Assembly: GCF_001544915.2 (NCBI RefSeq)
Contig: NZ_FCOE02000018.1
Span: 62,001-126,000 of the forward strand
Direction: 5' to 3'
Length of the DNA stretch: 64,000 nucleotides
From: Caballeronia pedi
GTDB lineage: Bacteria > Pseudomonadota > Gammaproteobacteria > Burkholderiales > Burkholderiaceae
Shown: piece after piece, positions 17,447-24,940 of the stretch
How the letters are laid out: each line of letters opens with the position of its first letter
Position numbering within the stretch: the stretch's first letter is position 1
Notes under the pieces: generated by a model
Seen by the model: the letters and a program-made list of their open reading frames with translations, nothing else
Told to the model about the DNA's origin: nothing
Databases searched by the model: none
Translations under genes and position numbers: made by a program

Positions 17447-18752
17447 GCGTGGCGTCGCCGCGCGCCTGACGAGCGCTGCGCCGATCGCGGTCGCGCTCAT
17501 GTGCGGCGCGCTCACCTGCGGATCGATCCGGCAGGCAAACGCCGAAGGCAGCGCGCCGCTCGGCTTCGCCGTCATCTCCGACGCGCTCACCCGTCCCGCC
17601 GACGAAGCCCCGGTGCGCCGCATGCTCGACGCGATCGGGCGTGACGGCAGCATCGCGTTCATCGTCTATGACGGCAATCTGAAGGGCGGCGCGGAGCCGT
17701 GCCGGGACGGCATCTATCAGTCGCGGCATGATCTGCTGGACGCGTCGCGCACGCCGCTCGTGCTGCTGCTCGGCCAGCACGACTGGGCCGATTGCGGCCT
17801 CGCGCACGCGGGCGCTTACGACCCGGTGGAACGGCTCGATTTCGTCCGCCAGCTCTTTTTCGCGGATGCCGGTTCGCTCGGACAAAGCCCCCTCAATCTC
17901 GCGCGCGAAAGCGATGTCGCGCGCTTTCGCACGTTCCGGGAAATCGTGCGCTGGCAGGCGCAGGGCATCGCGTTCATCGGTCTCAACGTGCCGAGTCCGA
18001 ACAATCACTATCTGACGGCGGGCGGGCGCAACGGCGAGTTCGAAGACCGCACCGTCGCGACGACCTTCTGGATCGAGCACGCGGCGGAATCGGCGCGGCG
18101 CACCGAGATGCGCGCGCTCGTCGTCATTCTGCAGGGCGATCCGGATTTTTCGCGCTACGAGCGGCGCGAGCGCTTCGGCTGGCTGCGCTTCTCGCGCTCG
18201 AACCAGCCGCGCGACGGCTTCCTCGAACTCAAGCGCAGCCTCGCGAAGGCGGCCGAAACCTTTCGCGGGCCGGTCATCGTGATTCACGGCACCGATACGC
18301 CCGAGCCCAACGGCTTTCATATCGATCAACCTTTGCGCAACGACAAGGGTTTGATCGTCACGAATCTCACGCGCGTGGCGGTGGCGTTCAGGAAGCCGCA
18401 AACGCAATGGCTCGAAGTGCAAAGCGATGCGCAATGGCATCCGCCGTTTCGACTGCGCGTGCGCGATGTGAAGGAGGCGCGCACGCGTGAACCGGCCACG
18501 CCGCCCGAGGCGCCCGCGCAATCGAGCACGCCCTATGTGCCCTATCCGTCGCCCTACCCAACGCCCAGTCCGGCGACGCAACCGACCTTGCCCGCATCGA
18601 CGCCACCGGGCTTGCCGGACTCGCTGCCGGCACCGCCCTCGATGCCGCTGCCGGCCTCCGACCTGCCGCCGATCCTCACGCCGCCGCAGTCGCTGCCGCC
18701 GATCTATCCCGTGCCCGCGTCGGGCGTACGCAACGACACGAGCGGGCAATAA
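17433..18752 (+). CDS. Exported calcineurin-like protein with degenerate metal sites and Pro-rich tail
   Basis: A 439-residue protein with a signal peptide (hydrophobic RLTSAAPIAVALMCGALTCG, cleavage near ANA-EGS). The body resembles a family of exported phosphoesterase-like proteins: FAVISDALTRPAD in place of the usual DxH, VYDGNLKGGAEPCRDGIYQS, GQHDWADC where relatives have GDNEWTDC, and a late VIHGTDTPEPNGFHIDQPLR. Several expected metal ligands are altered, so catalytic activity is doubtful. The last ~90 residues are proline-rich (PYVPYPSPYPTPSPATQP, DLPPILTPPQSLPPIYPVP), suggesting an extended, possibly wall-spanning or protein-binding tail. It overlaps the mutS end, implying cotranscription, and ends in a shared terminator. 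Start ATG 17409 is possible. Confidence 0.7.
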   Translation: MPRVERGVAARLTSAAPIAVALMCGALTCGSIRQANAEGSAPLGFAVISDALTRPADEAPVRRMLDAIGRDGSIAFIVYDGNLKGGAEPCRDGIYQSRHDLLDASRTPLVLLLGQHDWADCGLAHAGAYDPVERLDFVRQLFFADAGSLGQSPLNLARESDVARFRTFREIVRWQAQGIAFIGLNVPSPNNHYLTAGGRNGEFEDRTVATTFWIEHAAESARRTEMRALVVILQGDPDFSRYERRERFGWLRFSRSNQPRDGFLELKRSLAKAAETFRGPVIVIHGTDTPEPNGFHIDQPLRNDKGLIVTNLTRVAVAFRKPQTQWLEVQSDAQWHPPFRLRVRDVKEARTREPATPPEAPAQSSTPYVPYPSPYPTPSPATQPTLPASTPPGLPDSLPAPPSMPLPASDLPPILTPPQSLPPIYPVPASGVRNDTSGQ

Positions 18753-18777
18753 AAAACGCAGCCGAAGCTGCGTTTTT
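18752..18777. terminator. Bidirectional terminator
   Basis: Perfect 11-bp inverted repeat AAAAACGCAGC / GCTGCGTTTTT with loop CGAA, between two convergent genes. T-runs on both strands can serve the exported protein gene and slyD. Confidence 0.9.
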
Positions 18778-18797
18778 CAGTAAGCCGATGCGCTCGA

Positions 18798-19349
18798 TCA
18801 GTGCAGCGTCGGACCTGCATCCTTGCGCGGTTCGTCGTCATCGTCGTCTTCGTCTTCGTCGACGACCTGCAGGCCGTCCGCGCCATGCGCGTGCTGATGT
18901 TCGATCTCGTCGTCGGTCGCAGTACGCACTTCCTGCACCGACAGCGAGAAGCGCAGCGCCATGCCCGCGAGCGGATGATTGCCGTCGAGCACGACCTTGT
19001 CCTCGGCGACATCGGTCACGGTGTAGATGAGCGAGTCGATGTCGTCATCGCCGTCTTCGGGCGTGCCTTCGAACTGCATGCCGACTTCCAGCGGCTCCGG
19101 AAAGCGGCTGCGCTCCTCGATCTTCACGAGCTCGGGATCGTACTCGCCGAACGCGTCCTGCGGTTCGAGCTGAATGAGCGTTTCATATCCGGCCTCGTGA
19201 CCGTCGAGCGCTTCCTCGATCTTGGGGAACGTGCCATCATAGCCGCCGTGCAGATAGACCATCGGCTCGTCGCTCTCCTCGATCAGATTGCCTTGCGCAT
19301 CCGATAGCTTGTAAGCGACCGAAACGACAGTGTCTTTCGCAATTTTCAT
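18798..19349 (-). CDS. slyD: FKBP-type peptidyl-prolyl isomerase, SlyD-like
   Basis: Cytosolic isomerase-chaperone of the SlyD group: an FKBP domain interrupted by the insert-in-flap domain. MKIAKDTVVSVAYKLSDAQG and YDGTFPKIEEALDGHEAGYE start the fold; DGNHPLAGMALRFSLSV closes it. TGGAGGATCCA directly before the ATG supports this start over a 17-codon longer form. The 183 residues end in HQHAHG then a run of acidic residues (DEDEDDDDDEPRKDAGPTLH). E. coli SlyD instead ends in a His/Cys-rich tail that binds nickel, so nickel delivery is doubtful here. It is divergent from roxA, with only 33 bases between the two starts. Confidence 0.9.
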   Translation of the reverse strand: MKIAKDTVVSVAYKLSDAQGNLIEESDEPMVYLHGGYDGTFPKIEEALDGHEAGYETLIQLEPQDAFGEYDPELVKIEERSRFPEPLEVGMQFEGTPEDGDDDIDSLIYTVTDVAEDKVVLDGNHPLAGMALRFSLSVQEVRTATDDEIEHQHAHGADGLQVVDEDEDDDDDEPRKDAGPTLH

Positions 19350-19382
19350 TGGATCCTCCAAGATACAAGCCTCGATTATACG

Positions 19383-20621
19383 ATGCCCAAGCGGCCCCAA
19401 GACGCAACACTAGCCCCTGTTTCCGGCCTTCCCGAGCATGCTCGCGCGCCTTCGCCGGATGAACCCACACCCTTGTTGGGCAACCGCACACCGCGACAGT
19501 TCATGCGGCGTTACTGGCAGAAAAAGCCGCTCCTGATCCGACAGGCGATCCCCGATATCGCAGCGCCGCTCGCGCGCGACGAACTCTTCGAACTCGCCGA
19601 TCTCGACGACGTCGAGTCCCGTCTCATCACGCATTTTCGCAAGACTTGGAGTCTGGAGCACGGCCCGTTCGCGCCCGACGAATTGCCTTCAGTGAAGAAA
19701 CGCGAGTGGACGCTGCTCGTGCAGGGCGCGAACCTGCACGACGATCGCGCGCACGCGCTGATGAACCGCTTTCGCTTCATTCCGGACGCGCGCCTCGACG
19801 ACCTGATGATCTCGTATGCGACCGACGGCGGCGGTGTCGGACCGCACTTCGACTCTTATGATGTGTTTCTGCTTCAGGTTCATGGCAAGCGCCGCTGGCG
19901 TATCAGCGCTCAGCGTGACCTTTCGCTAAATCCCGGACTGCCGTTGAAAGTTTTACAGCACTTCGAGCCCGAGGAAGAATGGCTGCTGGAGCCCGGTGAC
20001 ATGCTGTATCTGCCGCCGCATATCGCGCATGACGGCATCGCGGAAGGCGAATGCATGACCGCGTCGATCGGCTTTCGCGCGCCCTCCACGCACGAGCTCA
20101 CGGCGCAGTTCCTCTATCATCTCGCCGAGCGCGCGGACGATGCACCGGAAGGCGCGCGTGCCAGCACGCGCTATCGCGATCCGGCGCAGGAACCCGTGTC
20201 GAATCCGGCCGCGCTGCCCGCACTGCTCGTCGACCGGGTTGGCGCGATCCTTGCGAACGTCAACTGGACTGAAAAGGACATCGCGGCATTTCTCGGCACT
20301 TATTTGAGCGAGCCAAAAGCGAACGTCGTATTCGACTCGCCTGAGCGCGCGCTCAATGAGCAAAAATTTGTAGAGCGTGCGAAGAAAACGGGCGTAAGGC
20401 TGGATAGAAAGACTATTTTGCTCTACGACGCAAGGTCATTTTTCGTAAATGGCGAAGAGCAAGTGTTGTCATCGAAGCTGAAAAAGTGGCTCCCTGAATT
20501 GGCCGATACTCGGCATCTGGAGGCGAAACGCTTTGTAACACTTACAGACGATTCGTCAATGACAGCGCTGCTGCACGAATGGTATTGTGCGGGCTGGCTT
20601 CGGATGGGTGCTTTGCCTTGA
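19383..20621 (+). CDS. roxA: Ribosomal-oxygenase-type cupin (RoxA/YcfD-like)
   Basis: Fe(II)/2-oxoglutarate JmjC-type cupin. E. coli YcfD hydroxylates an arginine of ribosomal protein L16, and this protein shares its layout. RYWQKKPLLIRQAIPD is the YcfD-type N-terminal block. The metal triad is H155-x-D157 (GVGPHFDSYD) and H216 (PPHIAHDG), 61 residues apart as in YcfD. GKRRWRI and the winged-helix C-terminal region (about 260-412) follow. At 412 residues it is longer than YcfD (373). From about base 20,320 to the stop, codons become unlike the neighbours (AGG, AGA, TTT, GTA), with lower GC. It shares a very short divergent promoter region with slyD. Confidence 0.87.
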   Translation: MPKRPQDATLAPVSGLPEHARAPSPDEPTPLLGNRTPRQFMRRYWQKKPLLIRQAIPDIAAPLARDELFELADLDDVESRLITHFRKTWSLEHGPFAPDELPSVKKREWTLLVQGANLHDDRAHALMNRFRFIPDARLDDLMISYATDGGGVGPHFDSYDVFLLQVHGKRRWRISAQRDLSLNPGLPLKVLQHFEPEEEWLLEPGDMLYLPPHIAHDGIAEGECMTASIGFRAPSTHELTAQFLYHLAERADDAPEGARASTRYRDPAQEPVSNPAALPALLVDRVGAILANVNWTEKDIAAFLGTYLSEPKANVVFDSPERALNEQKFVERAKKTGVRLDRKTILLYDARSFFVNGEEQVLSSKLKKWLPELADTRHLEAKRFVTLTDDSSMTALLHEWYCAGWLRMGALP

Positions 20622-20728
20622 CTGGCTTGACTTCATGAGACTTCCTGACACGCTGCGGAATGCTAGAGTTTGTTGTTCCGCAATATGAAAGTTTGTATGA
20701 GAAAGACAACGTATCGTCCCCTGATTTA

Positions 20729-20757
20729 TCGACGGTCGTTACGAAAGTGCCTATAAT
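20729..20757 (+). promoter_or_regulatory. Candidate sigma-70 promoter of the small lipoprotein
   Basis: Consensus -10 TATAAT at 20752-20757 with TCGACG 17 bases upstream. The 5' leader to the ATG at 20890 would be about 125 nt and contains an inverted repeat CTCACA / TGTGAG around an A-rich loop (about 20780-20803). The region is AT-rich compared with the rest of the window. Confidence 0.5.
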
Positions 20758-20889
20758 TTCCGGCCAAGCCGTAGGAAGTCTCACACAAAAAAGAATTGTG
20801 AGTCTCCACAGCGGCCCAGGTCGGTGTTGGAGCACACATTACCGGTACTTTGCGCTGTTGCTTACCTTTAACCATAAAAGGACGTGATC

Positions 20890-21144
20890 ATGAAGAAATC
20901 CCTCCTCGTAGCATCCCTGTTGGCTGCTGTTGCTCTGGCTGCATGCAACAAGTCTAGCGAAACGGCTGCTCCGAGCGCTGCAAGCGATACGTCGGCTGCT
21001 TCGGCTCCGGCTGCTGCTGCTTCGGACGCAAACGCTGCAGCATCGAGCGCTTCGGCCGCTGCAAGCGACGCAGCTTCGGCTGCTGGCGCAGCTTCGGACG
21101 CTGCCGCTTCGGCTGCTGCTCCGGCATCGGGCGCAAGCCAGTAA
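20890..21144 (+). CDS. Small Ala/Ser-rich lipoprotein
   Basis: 84 residues. The signal peptide MKKSLLVASLLAAVALAAC has a lipobox LAAC, giving a mature lipoprotein of about 66 residues starting CNKSSETAAPS. The mature part is almost entirely Ala, Ser and Asp (ASDANAAASSASAAASDAAS), with no aromatic residue, and could form one amphipathic helix. Alanine is encoded mostly by GCT/GCA and the leader is AT-rich, a pattern of very highly expressed genes and unlike the neighbours. AAGGACG precedes the ATG by about five bases, and a strong terminator follows. Function unknown; an abundant Lpp-like surface or spacer lipoprotein is a guess. Confidence 0.85.
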   Translation: MKKSLLVASLLAAVALAACNKSSETAAPSAASDTSAASAPAAAASDANAAASSASAAASDAASAAGAASDAAASAAAPASGASQ

Positions 21145-21199
21145 GGCTTGTCGGCGCTTCGGCGCCAAGGCATGCGCCGCTCAATGCGGCCTGCCAACG

Positions 21200-21227
21200 A
21201 AAAAACCGGCTTTTGGGCCGGTTTTTT
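21200..21227 (+). terminator. Rho-independent terminator of the small lipoprotein
   Basis: Perfect 11-bp repeat AAAAAACCGGC / GCCGGTTTTTT around a 6-base loop, 55 bases after the stop. It can also act on the converging minus-strand operon. Confidence 0.9.
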
Positions 21228-21267
21228 CATATCTGCTTTCTGCGTTTCTACCGCGTTATCCGCGCAT

Positions 21268-22041
21268 TCAGAGCATTAGCCAGTCGAAGCCTTCCGCTTG
21301 CGTCGCGACCACCACATCGATCGCCGACGCACCCAGCGCCGCCGCGAGCGCCGCCTGCGCCAGATGCGGCAGATTGTTTTGCTGACTGAGATGAGCGGCG
21401 ACGAGATGACGCAGCCTGGAACGATCGAGCGACGCGAGTATGGCCGCCGCCGCTTCGTTATTCAGGTGTCCGTGAGTCCCGCCGATGCGCGCCTTCAGCG
21501 AGGGCGGATAGCGGCTCGCGGCAAGCATGCCGACATCGTGATTGGATTCGAGCACGAGCGCGTCACAGCCGCTCAGGACGTTCGTGATATGCGGCGTCGA
21601 CACACCCACGTCCGTCAGCACACCGAGGCGGCACGCGCCGTCTGAAAAGACGTATTGCAGCGGCTCGCGCGCATCGTGAGGCACGGTATACGGCAGCACG
21701 CTCAGATCGCCGATGGCCACACTCTCATCGCCCCACAGCACGTGCAGGTCGATGTCGGCTTCATCGGCGCCGATCGCGCGCGCGGTGCCCCAGCTCATGT
21801 GCAGAGGAATGGACCATCGGCGCGCGAGCGTCAGCGCGCTGCCGATATGATCCGTGTGCTCGTGCGTGATGACGATGGCGTCGAGATCCTCGGCGCGGCA
21901 GTTCAGACGCGCGAGGCGACGCTCGACTTCCTTGCCGGAGAATCCGCAATCGAGCAGCACGCGCGTCGTGGTCGTGCCGCTCGATGCCTCGACGAGCAAT
22001 GCATTGCCCTCGCTGCCGCTGCCGAGACTGGCGAATCTCAC
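21268..22041 (-). CDS. MBL-fold metallo-hydrolase (YycJ/WalJ-like)
   Basis: 257-residue metallo-beta-lactamase-fold enzyme. MRFASLGSGSEGNALLVEA is the family opening, and ITHEHTDHIGS gives the metal ligands H60, H62, D64 and H65. TDVGVSTPHI, ESNHDVGML and the terminal HLSQQNN supply the rest. The closest named relatives are the YycJ/WalJ-type hydrolases, proposed to be DNA-acting exonucleases; substrate here is unknown. It follows bamC by 18 bases on the same strand and probably ends the dapA-bamC transcript. Confidence 0.85.
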   Translation of the reverse strand: MRFASLGSGSEGNALLVEASSGTTTTRVLLDCGFSGKEVERRLARLNCRAEDLDAIVITHEHTDHIGSALTLARRWSIPLHMSWGTARAIGADEADIDLHVLWGDESVAIGDLSVLPYTVPHDAREPLQYVFSDGACRLGVLTDVGVSTPHITNVLSGCDALVLESNHDVGMLAASRYPPSLKARIGGTHGHLNNEAAAAILASLDRSRLRHLVAAHLSQQNNLPHLAQAALAAALGASAIDVVVATQAEGFDWLML

Positions 22042-22059
22042 GATGTCTTCAGAAGTCGT

Positions 22060-23202
22060 TTAGTTCAACTGCGCGTGCAGCAAGGACACGATGCGCTGCG
22101 CATCGGACGAGGTGTCCGGCTGACCGTTCGCATCGACGACGCCGACCTGCGTGAGCGAGTCCGCCTTCGGCCGCACGTTGACGAGGAACTGACGCGTCGG
22201 CTTCGGCGTATTGCCCGAGAAGAACTTGCCAAACAGACCGTCCTTCTTCAGCTCCGCCATGGAGTCCGAATAATGGACGTAGTAAATGCCCTTGTCGCGA
22301 TCGCGATTGTCGACCGTGAAATTGGTGCGATCGAGCGCGAGGCCCACGCGCAGCCATGCGCGATCGAACGGCTCGGCGAGATCGAGCGTGGAACCGCCCG
22401 CGCTCTGGTCCACCGCCACCTTAGCGCCCGACGGACGCGCCTGCGCCATCAACTGCTGCGACTGCTTTTCGGTCAGGCCGAACTTCTGCATCAGCTTCGT
22501 GAGCACCGCGGCTTCGAGCTGCGGGTTGCGCGGACGCGCTTCCCAGCGCGACGAGGTCTTGTCCTGCCCCGTCAGCACTTCTTCCATCGCGCTGTGCGTG
22601 ACGGAGATATCGGTCGAGCCGTCCGACGCGCGGTCCACCTGCGTACGGAACATGTCGCGCGTGCCGGACGAATACGCGAAGTCGAGCAGCTTGCCCACGC
22701 TATTGCGGAACCAGTCGTTCGGAATGTTCGCGCGGTTCTCCGCCCAGTCGGTCGCCATGATGCCGGTCTGCGGCGCGTCGGTCTTGAGCGTGAAGCCGTT
22801 CTCTTCCCAGAACTCCTTCAGCGGTCCCCAGATCTGATCGGGCGAGCGGCCATCGACGACGAGCCAGCGACGGTCGCCATCGCTCTCGACGTGCATGCCG
22901 TACGGGTCCTGCGCGTTCGGCACGCCGAGCGTCGCGTTGCCGGCCGGCGTGACCGCGCGTTCCGCGGCGCCGCCCAGCGCGTTGATCTTCGGCGGCGCGG
23001 CATAGCGCTGGCTGATGTCGGCCGTGCTCAGATCCGACGGAACATTGAGCGACGGTGCGGTCTCAGCAGCCTTGTAGTTGACGCGATCCGGCGCGAGCCA
23101 GTCGTTGAGCGTGTCGCAACCCGCGAGCGCGAAGATCGCGCCGGCGCCGAGCGACAGCATGCTCAGGCGTTTGGCGTGAGTAAGAAGAGCGGAACGTTTC
23201 AT
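22060..23202 (-). CDS. bamC: Outer-membrane assembly lipoprotein BamC
   Basis: Lipoprotein of the BAM complex that inserts beta-barrel proteins into the outer membrane. The signal peptide runs to lipobox LAGC with the lipidated C29, followed by DTLNDWLAPDRVNYKAAETA and PSLNVPSDLSTADISQRY. This N-terminal segment binds BamD in E. coli. Two BamC helix-grip domains follow, the first around RWLVVDGRSPDQIWGPLKEF and the second around DRAWLRVGLALDRTNFTVDN. The 380 residues compare with 344 in E. coli. AAGGACC precedes the ATG at 23202. dapA directly upstream is the classical neighbour (bamC was once called dapX). Confidence 0.92.
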   Translation of the reverse strand: MKRSALLTHAKRLSMLSLGAGAIFALAGCDTLNDWLAPDRVNYKAAETAPSLNVPSDLSTADISQRYAAPPKINALGGAAERAVTPAGNATLGVPNAQDPYGMHVESDGDRRWLVVDGRSPDQIWGPLKEFWEENGFTLKTDAPQTGIMATDWAENRANIPNDWFRNSVGKLLDFAYSSGTRDMFRTQVDRASDGSTDISVTHSAMEEVLTGQDKTSSRWEARPRNPQLEAAVLTKLMQKFGLTEKQSQQLMAQARPSGAKVAVDQSAGGSTLDLAEPFDRAWLRVGLALDRTNFTVDNRDRDKGIYYVHYSDSMAELKKDGLFGKFFSGNTPKPTRQFLVNVRPKADSLTQVGVVDANGQPDTSSDAQRIVSLLHAQLN

Positions 23203-23386
23203 GAGGTCCTTCTTTGCTGCTGATGACGCATTGCCTCGCGCCGATGCCGCTCTAGCCGAGCGGATCATCGACGCAAAAGTCGAGGCCAATGAGCGGCGGT
23301 TGATGACTGAACGTGGGCTTCATTCCGGTCACGTGCGGCGGCGCGGGCTTTCGATTCTTTGTGACTTGCCGTGCCGCCACGGGTGA

Positions 23387-24292
23387 TCAGGCGAGCAGCC
23401 CGGACTCGCGCAACGCGTCACGCACGACGTCGTGATAGCGCGCGTCGAGCGGCGTGAGCGGCAGACGGATGCCGCCTTCCATGCGGCCGAGCGCCTGCAG
23501 CGCCCATTTGGCCGGAATCGGATTCGATTCGCAGAAAAGTTGTTTGTGCAGCGACAGAAGCTTCAGATGGATACGGCGCGCGGTGATCGCGTCGCCTTCG
23601 ATCGCGGCGCGGCAGAGCTGGCTCATTTCCTTCGGCGCGACGTTGGCCGTCACCGAGATATTGCCGTGGCCGCCGAGAAGCATCAGCGCGATGGCCGTGG
23701 GATCGTCGCCGCTGAAGATTGCGAAGTTCGCCGGCGCGTGCTTGATCAGATGCGCCGCGCGATCGATGTTGCCGGTCGCTTCCTTCACGCCGATGATGCC
23801 CGGCACGTCCGCGAGACGCAGAATGGTCTCGTTGCTCATGTCGGCGACGGTGCGGCCCGGCACGTTGTACAGGATCACCGGCAGATCGACCGCTTCCGCG
23901 ATAGTGCGGAAATGGCGGTACATGCCTTCCTGCGTCGGCTTGTTGTAATACGGGACGACTTGCAGCGTGGCGTCGGCGCCGACCTTCTTCGCCTGCTTCG
24001 AGAGCTCGATGGCCTCGGCGGTCGAATTGCCGCCCGCGCCCGCGATGATCGGGAAGCGCTTCGCGGCGTGCTCCACCGCCGTCTGGATCATCAGGATGTG
24101 TTCTTCGACCGACAGAGTGGCCGATTCGCCGCTCGTGCCGACCACGACGAGACCGTTCGATCCTTGCTCGACGTGCCAGTCGATCAGTTTTCGAAACGCC
24201 GGCAGATCAAGACTACCGTCCTCGTGCATCGGTGTGACGATGGCAGGAATGCTGCCGCGGATCTGGATGCCGCCGTGTGTTCCGTTTGTCAT
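23387..24292 (-). CDS. dapA: 4-hydroxy-tetrahydrodipicolinate synthase
   Basis: Condenses pyruvate with aspartate semialdehyde, the first committed step to diaminopimelate and lysine. TIM-barrel of 301 residues. The Schiff-base lysine is K170 (IIGVKEATGN), the catalytic tyrosine Y142 (LYNVPGRT), and GTSGESATL binds pyruvate. The start MTNGTHGGIQIRGSIPAIVT is typical of the genus. The leader is AT-rich with repeats (see 24304-24336). The product of lysC at the left edge feeds this pathway. Confidence 0.96.
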   Translation of the reverse strand: MTNGTHGGIQIRGSIPAIVTPMHEDGSLDLPAFRKLIDWHVEQGSNGLVVVGTSGESATLSVEEHILMIQTAVEHAAKRFPIIAGAGGNSTAEAIELSKQAKKVGADATLQVVPYYNKPTQEGMYRHFRTIAEAVDLPVILYNVPGRTVADMSNETILRLADVPGIIGVKEATGNIDRAAHLIKHAPANFAIFSGDDPTAIALMLLGGHGNISVTANVAPKEMSQLCRAAIEGDAITARRIHLKLLSLHKQLFCESNPIPAKWALQALGRMEGGIRLPLTPLDARYHDVVRDALRESGLLA

Positions 24293-24303
24293 GAAACTCT
24301 ATG

Positions 24304-24336
24304 AATTTAATCGTAAATTTAATCGCAAAAAGCGAT
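24304..24336 (-). repeat. Repeats in the dapA leader
   Basis: Direct repeat AATTTAATCG at 24304-24313 and 24316-24325, overlapping a perfect inverted repeat ATCGC-AAAAA-GCGAT at 24322-24336. It lies between the dapA ATG and a possible -10 (minus-strand TACAAT, 24345-24350), so it would sit in the 5' leader or over the start of transcription. Confidence 0.5.
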
Positions 24337-24355
24337 CTTACGCGATTGTAGCGGA

Positions 24356-24940
24356 TTAGCCGGTCAGCGCGTAACGTGGCGGGCTCGGCGGTGTGTTACC
24401 AATCGTGAGCGGGTTTTCCGCTGACTGCGGTTCGCGAATCGCGCAAATCCGCTGCACGTAGGCAGGACGCGGGTCCTCGATGAATCCGTCTTCGAAGGCG
24501 ATCACGCGCAGCTGCCCGCGCACGGCGTCCAGCAGTTCGCCCGGTTCGAGCAGAAACGCCGGATTCGACGGCTTGCCGATACTGCCGTTGCCCGCCGCGA
24601 ACGTCTCGTAGATCAGCACGCCGCCGGGCGCGAGCGCGTCGATCAAGTGCCCGAACAGCGGCCGATGCAGATAATTGGTCACGACGACCGCATCGAACGT
24701 TCGGTCGCCCGGAAGCGGCCATGACGCGCCTTCGATATCGGCCGTCAGCGTATCGATGCCCACGAGCGACGACATCGACGCCAGCGCCTCGGCGTCGCGA
24801 TCCACGGCCAGCACGGCAAAACCGCGCGCCGCGAGCCAGCGCGCGTGCCGCCCGCGCCCCGACGCGACATCGAGCACCGCTCCGCCGCGCGCGACGAGAT
24901 GCGCCCAGCGCGTGACCCACTGACTCGGCACGCCTTCCAT
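24356..24940 (-). CDS. Class I SAM-dependent methyltransferase
   Basis: 194 residues. The SAM-binding motif I is VLDVASGRGRHARWLAARGF; motif II acidic VLAVDRDAEAL follows, then FDAVVVTNYLHRPLFGHLID. This is the TehB/YeaB-like small methyltransferase layout; substrate unknown. The ATG at 24940 shares its A with the trpS stop (TGATG), so translation is coupled to trpS. A longer upstream frame is only trpS read out of frame. Confidence 0.85.
   Translation of the reverse strand: MEGVPSQWVTRWAHLVARGGAVLDVASGRGRHARWLAARGFAVLAVDRDAEALASMSSLVGIDTLTADIEGASWPLPGDRTFDAVVVTNYLHRPLFGHLIDALAPGGVLIYETFAAGNGSIGKPSNPAFLLEPGELLDAVRGQLRVIAFEDGFIEDPRPAYVQRICAIREPQSAENPLTIGNTPPSPPRYALTG

Noticed and set aside
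14831..17662. 943-codon open frame on the minus strand opposite mutS
   Set aside because: Arg/His-rich antisense of a high-GC gene with no ribosome-binding site or recognisable domain; mutS is certain.
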